A stretch of 64,000 bases of DNA, taken from the NCBI GenBank assembly GCA_910579295.1, contig CAJTTC010000006.1, forward strand, positions 1-64,000, given 5' to 3'. The translations under genes were made by a program, and so were the position numbers. Below the pieces are notes generated by a model. That model worked only from the letters and a program-made list of their open reading frames with translations. It had not been told where the DNA came from and made no database searches. Every line of letters begins with the position of its first letter. Positions within the stretch are counted from its first letter, which is position 1. Shown here piece by piece: positions 53,901-62,900 of this stretch. The stretch comes from an uncultured Christensenella sp. (GTDB taxonomy: Bacteria; Bacillota_A; Clostridia; Christensenellales; Borkfalkiaceae).

Positions 53901-56900
53901 ACGAGCCTTAAAAAGACCGTAACTTATAACGGCAAAGATCAGAAGATTGCGCTTGATAATTACCTGCGCGATATGAACGACGACGGCACGGCTAAGTGGA
54001 TGACCTATACGATAAGGTCGACGGCGAAATTCAACGGCAACGAGGGCGTATGGAACGCAACAGACGGCACGATGGATTTCAGCGCGCAGAATGTTGGCAC
54101 TTATATCGTAAGAGTAAACACGAATAGCTTCTGTACGTTTACCGACGGCTCTACTTATAAGGATTACACGCTCGAAATTACCAAGGCTATTTACGATTCG
54201 CCCTTCTTCGTGGACGACGGAGTGGGCACGACTACGGCTTACATCAAGACGTTTACGTTCAACTTCGACTTGCAGAGCGCCGTAATGAAGAACGTAATCA
54301 ACGACGTAAACGTAACCGACAAAATCGTCTGGTGGCGCGATATCACGGGCTACGGCTCGGGCACGGCGGACGACCACAGGCTTAAAATCGAGTGGGACGA
54401 AGAAAGTCAGTCGGCGACAATCAGCGCTCAGTATGTCGGAACTTACTATATAAGATTTCAGATAGCCGACAACGCATGGGCAAACGCGCGTTGGTCAACG
54501 ACGACATCCAACTATATTGATTACAGAATAGTAGTCAACAGAGCGATGCTTACCGTTCCCTCGGTTGTAAGAACGGGGCTGGCTACAAACGAATCCATAA
54601 GCGGCAGATATAAGTATTCGACGTACGGCGGCAACTTTATAACCGCACAGTTCAAAGACATTGACGATACCTATATGACGTGGGAGGACCTTACCAACTA
54701 TGCGGGCAAGGACGACGACCATAAGGCTGTATTTACCTACGATAAGGAAACTAAGGTACTTACCTTAAAGGCTAAGTACGTTGCAACCTACACGTTCAGA
54801 GTAAGATTAAAGGATTTCAGCAACACCTATTGGTCGGGTTACAGCGCGGGCTATAATTATACGTTCGATTGCGGACTTGTCATAAACAAATTCAACCACG
54901 CTTATCCCACGCTTGTTTCGGGTTCGAGCGCGTCTGTAACCTACACGGGCGAGGACGTCGAGTTCAGGTTGCAAAACGTCGTGCAGGGCACTGACAAATA
55001 CGTGGTAACGCAGGGTGAGCTGAAAGAAGTTTCCTGGGATCAGGGCTTCCTTACGCTCAGCGCAAAGAACGTAGGCACGTACACGGTTGTCGTATCCATA
55101 ATAGACACCGATAATTCGAGCTGGACGAGATACACCTCGCTGACGTTCAACTTCTATATAAACAGAAAGGCGCTGTCGGCAGAGGTAACGTTCTCGTCGC
55201 CCGTAACGGAGGTAAACGACGCAATCCGCAACGGCTCGACGAGCTGGGCTGCGGGCGTACCGGTATTCGTCAATGCGGCGATAACGGGTCTTAATCAGGT
55301 TGAGGGTGAAACTGTCGGCATCAACGCATATTGGTACAACGCGAACAATACCTCGGTAACTACGACTTTGACTGAGACGGGCGTAAGGCGCTACGCGCTT
55401 CCCACGACTCTGACAAAGGGCACCTATTACGTGGTAATTGCTCACGCGGCGGCAGCCGACAACTACACGCTCGGCACTTACAGATTGAAGTTCGTCATCA
55501 ATTCAGACCCCGCAAGATTTACCGAAAACGACCTTGTATGGCAGTATTCGGCGGGCGGCGAGAACAAAATTGCGGTAGCCGGCAGTCACAACACGGCGGG
55601 CACGGCGCTCGACCTTGACTACATGGGCGCGGCGTACCAGTTCTCCATAACGCTTAGCGACGCCGAATTGCAGAAGCTAAATGTAAGGCTTGTATCTTAC
55701 GAGGGCAGTACGACGGCTACAAATTACAGCGCGGACGCGTACCGCGTAAGCGTAACTATCGCGGCGTACGATTCGGCTTACTACTTCCCCAAGACGACTT
55801 ACAACTTCTATTACAGAATTAACAAGGCGAAATTCAATCTTTCGCAGGTTAAGTGGGATTATTCCGAGCCGTTCACCTACGACGAAACGGCTAAGAACGT
55901 TGAGATAGACGGCAAAACTCTTCCCACAGGACTTACGGTTGCAGGCTATACGGGCAGCAGGGCAATGGTAGACGCGACCGAGGGTATGGCAAGGGGCTAT
56001 ACGACGGGAGTAACGTTCACGGTTGCAAATCAGAACTACATTGTACCTCTTCAATCCGACCCTTCGACCTACACGGGCGATTTTAGCTGGACTTGCGAAT
56101 GGCAGATAAACAAAGCGCCTATCGACGTGCGTTGGAAGCCTATCGTCAAGGTAGACGATGACAATATGATTTTCAATATCCCCGTACTTATCGATAGCGG
56201 AGAGAAAGTCACCTACTCTTACGAGAAGTTTATTGCAGACAGCTCCTACGACGAGGGAGGCTATTGGAAAAAGGTTGAAAAGGTAACCTATTCTACCGAA
56301 GAGGTAACTTACCGCGTAACGCCTAAGCTTACCGACGGTTCGTTCAATACCGTAAACTATGCCGCCAACTATAAGCTTGTTCCAAGCGAGGACGCTACGG
56401 TTGCTCACGAATTTACCGTGGGCGGCGAGCAGATCCCCGTAATGTTCAAGGTGCTTATAAACGGCAAGACGGGCACGCAGTTCCCTTACACAGGCAGTGC
56501 GTATACGGCTACGGTAACGGTCGATCAGGACGACGAGGGCAGAATTTCCGTGGTTGAAAATTCCGTACAGGTAACCTATACAAGGTTGAGCGACGGAACT
56601 AACCTCGGCAGTACTGCGCCCGTAGCGGTAGGCAGGTACAAGGTAACTATAACGCTCAGCTATAATATAAAGAGCGCGGGCGATTCCGCAAGCATCAACA
56701 GCAAGGTTGAGGACGAGTTTGAAATCGTAAAGGGTACGATTGATACGTCGATGCTTGTATGGAAAATCGACCACACGGGCGGAAGCGGAGCTTGCACGTA
56801 CGACGCGGCTCAGGGCAAGTGGATTGACAGATACGGCGCGGAAGTTGACGATTTCGTCTACGACGGCAACGCCTACACGCTCAGGCTCGAGGGCGCCGAT

Positions 56901-59900
56901 AAGTTATACGGCTTAACTCTTTCGGCGTTCACGGGACTTACGGCAACCGAAGCGGGCGACTATCAGGCTAAGTTCGTAATGACCTACGACGCCAACAGCT
57001 GGGAAGCTCCCGATTTCTCCAACGTTCTCGATTGGAGCATAAAGATTGCGGAAATCAATCTCGGCACGGCTTCGTGGACGTACGGCGATCCGTTTGTCTA
57101 CGATCTGGCTGACGGCAGTGCGGTGGCTTATACCGTTGAGCTTGAGAATTTACCCAAACAGCTTACGGATATGTTGACCGCAGGCACGGCTAAGGTTATT
57201 TATACGGGCAATACGGGTTCGGCGGCTGGTACGTATAACGCTAAGGTAAGCATAACTCTCACCAACCCCAACTACGCGATAGTTTATCCCGAAACGTTAA
57301 AGGATACGCTCACCTGGGTTATCGAACAGCGCAAGCTCACCATACCCGAGGCGGGCGGCAAGTGGACGGAGTTCGACGGCAAGGTGCACGACCTGCTTAT
57401 CGAGGTATGCGGCGCGGACGACGATTGGGCGGACTACTATAACGTATCGCTCAAATATTCGACCGACGGCACGACGTATCTCAACTATACGGGCTACGGC
57501 AGTGTGCCGACCGACGCGTATAACGCTTATTATTACGAGCTTACGCTTACAATCAAGGACACCGTAAACACCAAGACGGCGACCAACGCCGTCTGGGAGA
57601 ACGAGAGCGCCGACAGGCAGGTAGTGCGCTTCTCGATTGACAAGCTGACGGTAACGGTAACGGGCTGGAACGGCAACTACGAGAACAGCACGGCTATAAC
57701 CGACTACGACTCGATAGTTAAGCCCGATATGCTCGGCTATACGATAACCGACGCCGACGGCAAGGAGTACACCAAGGAAGCGGCGGAGCAGCTCGGCGGC
57801 GGAATAACCCTGACGGTTAAACCCTACGTCGTAAGCACGTTTGCAAGCAACATCAATCTTGCTTACGTCGACGACAACTGCAAGAGCTACGAATATGTGA
57901 CCGAGTATCGCGGACTTGAATGGCTCGACTATCCCGAGCTGACGTCAACTACCGCAGACTACGATGGTAACGAGCATACTTTTGTTATCGACAATTGGGA
58001 TTATTACTCAGATTATCTTGAATTTACGAGCGTAACGGTCGACGGCGAAACGGTATCGAGCGCTTCGCTCAGACAGACGAAGGCGGGCACATACACCGTA
58101 TATCTCAAAATAAAGGATACGGCGAACGCGTCGTGGAGAACGACGGACGGCTCGCTTGACAGAAGCAAGGTAATAGAGCTCTCGTTCACAATCAACGTCA
58201 AGATGGTTAAGCTTCCCACCGTAAGCGACTACGATTTTACGGGTAAGACAATAAATCTTACCGATATGCTCGACAGCGAACTGTTAAGCTTTGCGGAGCT
58301 GACGGGTACGGTAAGCGCAATCAACGCGGGCAAGTATGAACTGACTCTCAAATTCAAGGACGCGGACAGCTGCGTATGGAACGACGGCAGCTCAGAAGAA
58401 AAGACGGTAACGTGGAATATCAATCAGAAGATACTCTCCACTCCCGACGCGGGCGGCTGGACGGTATTCGACGGCGACGTTCACAACCTTGTAAAGGATT
58501 GCGGCTACGGCGACGATTGGAACGACTTCTTTAATGTGACGGTAGAGTACTCCGTCGACGGCGAGGAGTTTGAAACGTTCGAGGGCTACGAGAGTGGCAA
58601 GAACTACACGGCTTATAAGTCGGGCGTTTACAGAATAGTATTTGCTATCAAGCAAGCGCTCAACTCCGATAAGAGCAACGTCGTATGGAGCAACTACACG
58701 ACTGAAGATCAGACGGCTACCGTAGCGGTATCCAACTACGGCGTAACCGTAACGGGTTGGAACGCAAATAAGGAGCAGTCGACTGTCAAGCTCTCAGACG
58801 GCACAACGGCGTCGACGAAATTCTTCGAGTACATAATAAGAAACAGCGATACTCAGGAGATTGTGACGGTAGACGACGTTCTCACTGCGGGCATAGGCAA
58901 GGGCTTTACAATCGAGCTTGCCGTAAGGTCGGCGTACGTCGATTACGTTAATATTATTTACTCCAACGACTCTTACAGAACGCTTTTCTTTGCCACGGAA
59001 AAATTGCTTATCGAAAAGCCCGTTTTAAGATTTAACAGCTATGAATTTAACGCTTCCGAGCGCACGTTCGAAATTGTCGATTGGGCTACGAAGTACGCGA
59101 AGTATCTTGAAATGAATCAGCCTGCCGAATACTTGAAGCAGACGGTGGCGGGTAACTACGAAATCACGCTTTCGTTCAAGGAAAATTCGGTTGCGGCTTG
59201 GGCGGACGGTTCGACCGACGCGTATACGCTCAAATTCTCGATAACGGAGAAGGAGATCGTTAAACCTGCGCTTTCAAACGTGGCTTACGCAGGCTCTGAA
59301 ATCAATATTCTCGCGCAGTACATAGCCGACAACGGTACGGACTACGTAGAGATTAAGAGCGGCGACAAGGGCACGAACGCGGGTAGCTATACATTGGTTA
59401 TCGGCTTGAAGTATCCCGAAAGCACAAAGTGGCAGGGCGGCGACAATTCCGACCTCACGCTGAATTGGACGATAACGCAGACTAAGCTGGTTGCTCCGAC
59501 AAACGGCGGCAAGTGGACGGTATTCGACGCGGCAAACCACGATTTGCTCGAACTCTGCGGCGTTCAGACCGATTGGACTAACTACTATACGGTAAAAACC
59601 GAATATTCGACCGACGGCGTAACCTACGGCGCGTTCGACGGCAACTTCGGATATAACGCAGGCAACTACAAGCTGACGTTCCATATTAAGGACGGGCTCA
59701 ACCCCGATGACGCAAACAACGTAGTTTGGGCGCGCACGGAAAATACCGATGATATCGAGGTGGTAATAACCGTCGCCAAGCTCGAAGTCAAGGTAATCGG
59801 CTGGAACGAAAGCGCAAACGACTCTACGGTCAAGCTTGAAAGCGGTTCGTTGCCCGCAAGCATTGTAAGCTACGTATTTAAGGACGCGGACGGCAAGCAG

Positions 59901-62900
59901 GTGGACGAGTCCGACGTACTTACGGCGGCTAAGGGCGTCAAGTTCTCCAAGGAATTGGTAGTAAGCGACAGCGAAAACGTTGTGGTCAACTACGAAACGG
60001 CGGGATTAAAGAGATATTACTTCGTAATGTCCGTACATACAATGTACGTTCCTCAGCTTTCGCAGTCGAGCATAATTTACGACGGCAATTCGCACACGTT
60101 TATTATAAACGACTGGGATTTGTATTCACCGTACGTAGAGATAGTCACGGCGGAGAGCAGTAGCTTAACGCAACAGGATTCGGGCAAGTTTACCGTTAAA
60201 CTGCACATAAAGGATACGATGATATCCACGTGGCAGGACGGCAGTACGGACGACGTAACGCTGACGTTTGAAATTACCGAGATAACGGTCGACGGCAGAT
60301 GGGATACCAAGAACTTACCCAACACCTTCGTGGTTTCGGGCACGTATCCCGCCGACAATAATGCGCTTGTAACCGTTACTTACACCGATAAGGACGGCAG
60401 GACGGCAGACCCCGACAACCTCAAAGAGGGCGAAACCTACACCGCAACCGTGGCGATTGCCCGTTCCTATGCGGCAAACTACAAGCTTGACGAAAATATC
60501 GAGCTTAGCGTAACGTTTACGATGCCTATTAACTACGAAAAGCTTGTTCTTCCCACGATAAAGGACGCGTCCCGTCCCTACAACGGTAAGGCGCAGACCT
60601 TCCAGATTGGCTATTGGGCAACAACCTACGCCGATTATCTTGATATGGACGGCAGTCTGACGCAGACGGACGTAGGCAAGTACGAGGTAAGGCTCAGCTT
60701 CAAGGAAAACGCTCACGCAACGTGGATGGACGGCAGTACGGACGAAGTAACGCTCAGGTTTGAAATAACGGGCGTAACGGTAAATGCCGAATGGGATATC
60801 AGTGGCAGCGCACCCGTGCTCGACACGAGTGAAACGGAATACGCGGGCGACAGACTTCCCGACGGACTTATAACTTACACGTTCAAGGACGAGACGGGCG
60901 CGGTTATAACCGTTGACGAGCTTGTCGCGGATACGACCTATTACGTTACTGCGGCAATAAGCGCGGATTACAGGCTGAACTTTACGTTCGCGAGCGACGT
61001 TCAGAAGGTTTACGTGTTCCATATCAGCAACGGTAAAATCGAGCCCGCAGAGCTCAAAAAGCTTTCCAAGCCCGAAATTATCGAGAGCAGTAAGGCGTAC
61101 ACGGGCGCAGAGCTCACTTTCGAAATAGAGAATTGGGACGTTATCTATAAGCAGTATCTGGATATAGTTGCAGGCAGCTTAAAGCAGACCGACGCCGACG
61201 AGTACAGCGTAACGCTCCGCTTCAAGGACGGCGTTGCGGCAATCTGGGAAAGCGGCGGAATGGAAGACGTCGTTCTCAAATTCAGCGTAACTGCAAGAGT
61301 TGTCGGCGGCGAGTGGATATTCGAAGAGGACGGTATTGAAAAGCCCTACCTCAAGCTCACAGAAGAGGGCTTTGCGCTTCCCGAAGATTTGCTGTCTTAC
61401 GTGATTAAGGACGCAGACGGCAACGTAATAACGGCGATAAAGAGCAACGTAACGTACTATATGACGGTAAGCGTAACCGACGGCAACTATAAGCTTTCGG
61501 ACAGCGTTGATAGCGAAAAGGTATTCAGACTTAACACGGACAACACCTTAACCGAAGTAACCGTCAAGAGAATGGCTCTTCCCGAGTTCGAGCAGGCTTC
61601 GTTCGTATACGACGGCACGGCTCACGAATTTAAGATAGTCGGCTTCGACGAAATTGCGGACTTCTTAGAGGTGACGGGCGATAAGCTGACGCAGACTAAC
61701 GTAGGCAAGTACAAAGTAACCTTCCACATTAAGGATTCGACGGTTGCAACGTGGGTAGGCGGCACGACGGGCGACTATTCGCTCACCTTCGAGGTGACGG
61801 CGCGCACGACGGCTCTGCCCGTAGATATGCCCGCAATGACGGACGGCAAGCTCGTGTATACGGGTTCGGAGATAACCTTCGAAATCGACGGTTGGGCTGA
61901 AAAGTACGAGGATATAATCGAGCTCAGTGGCGACAGCCTTACGCAGACGCTCGTAGGCAAGTACAGCGTAACGCTCAAAATCAAGGACACCTCGCTCTTC
62001 ATATGGGCTAACGGCAAGCTTGAGGACGTAACTCTTACCTTCGAGATTGTCAAAGCTAAGGTGGACGGCGAGTGGAAGCTCGGTGACGACGTTCCTTACT
62101 TTGCACCCGACGAAAGCGTATTCGGCGCATATCCCGAGGGCATGATTGAGTATACCATAGCCGATAAGGACGGCAACGTGCTTGATTATAAGGACACGCA
62201 GACTTGCGTAACCTACTATATGACGGCTAAGATTGTCAACGACAACTTCGAGTTTGCCGACGGCGTGGAAACGACTTTTGCGTTCAGATACACCGAGGGC
62301 AACGTACTGTTCGCCGTAGTGGTTGAAAGGCTTGCAATGCCCGAGTTTGTCGAAAGTCAAATCGAGTTCGACGGCGAGGCTCACACGTTCGTAATCAAAG
62401 ATTGGGCGCACCTCAGTCAGTACCTCGAAATGAGCGGAGCTAACCTCACGCAGACCGGGGTCGGCGAATACAGAGTAACGTTCGCAATTATCGACACGAC
62501 TCTCGCAACGTGGGAAAACGGCACTACACGTACGTTCTCACTGACGTTTGCAATAACCGAAAGAACTTCGGGTACGACAAGGCTCGAAATGCCCGAAATG
62601 GTAGTTGCGGAGTGTACCTACGACGGCGCGGCTCATACGTTTGAAATTGACGGCTGGGCGGATTTGGACGGAAAGGTAGAGCTCAGCGGCGACAGCTTAA
62701 CGCAGACGAAGGCGGGAACCTACACGGTGACCCTTCGCATCAAAAACAGCGTGCTTTACGTTTGGGCGGACGGCGGCGAAACGGCTACCGTAACTTTCGT
62801 TGTAAAGACTGTTTCGCTCAAAGCCGAGTGGGTTTACAGCAATACCGACGTGCCTTACATAGAGTTTAAAACTGTATCGCGTGCAAGAGGCATTGCGGCG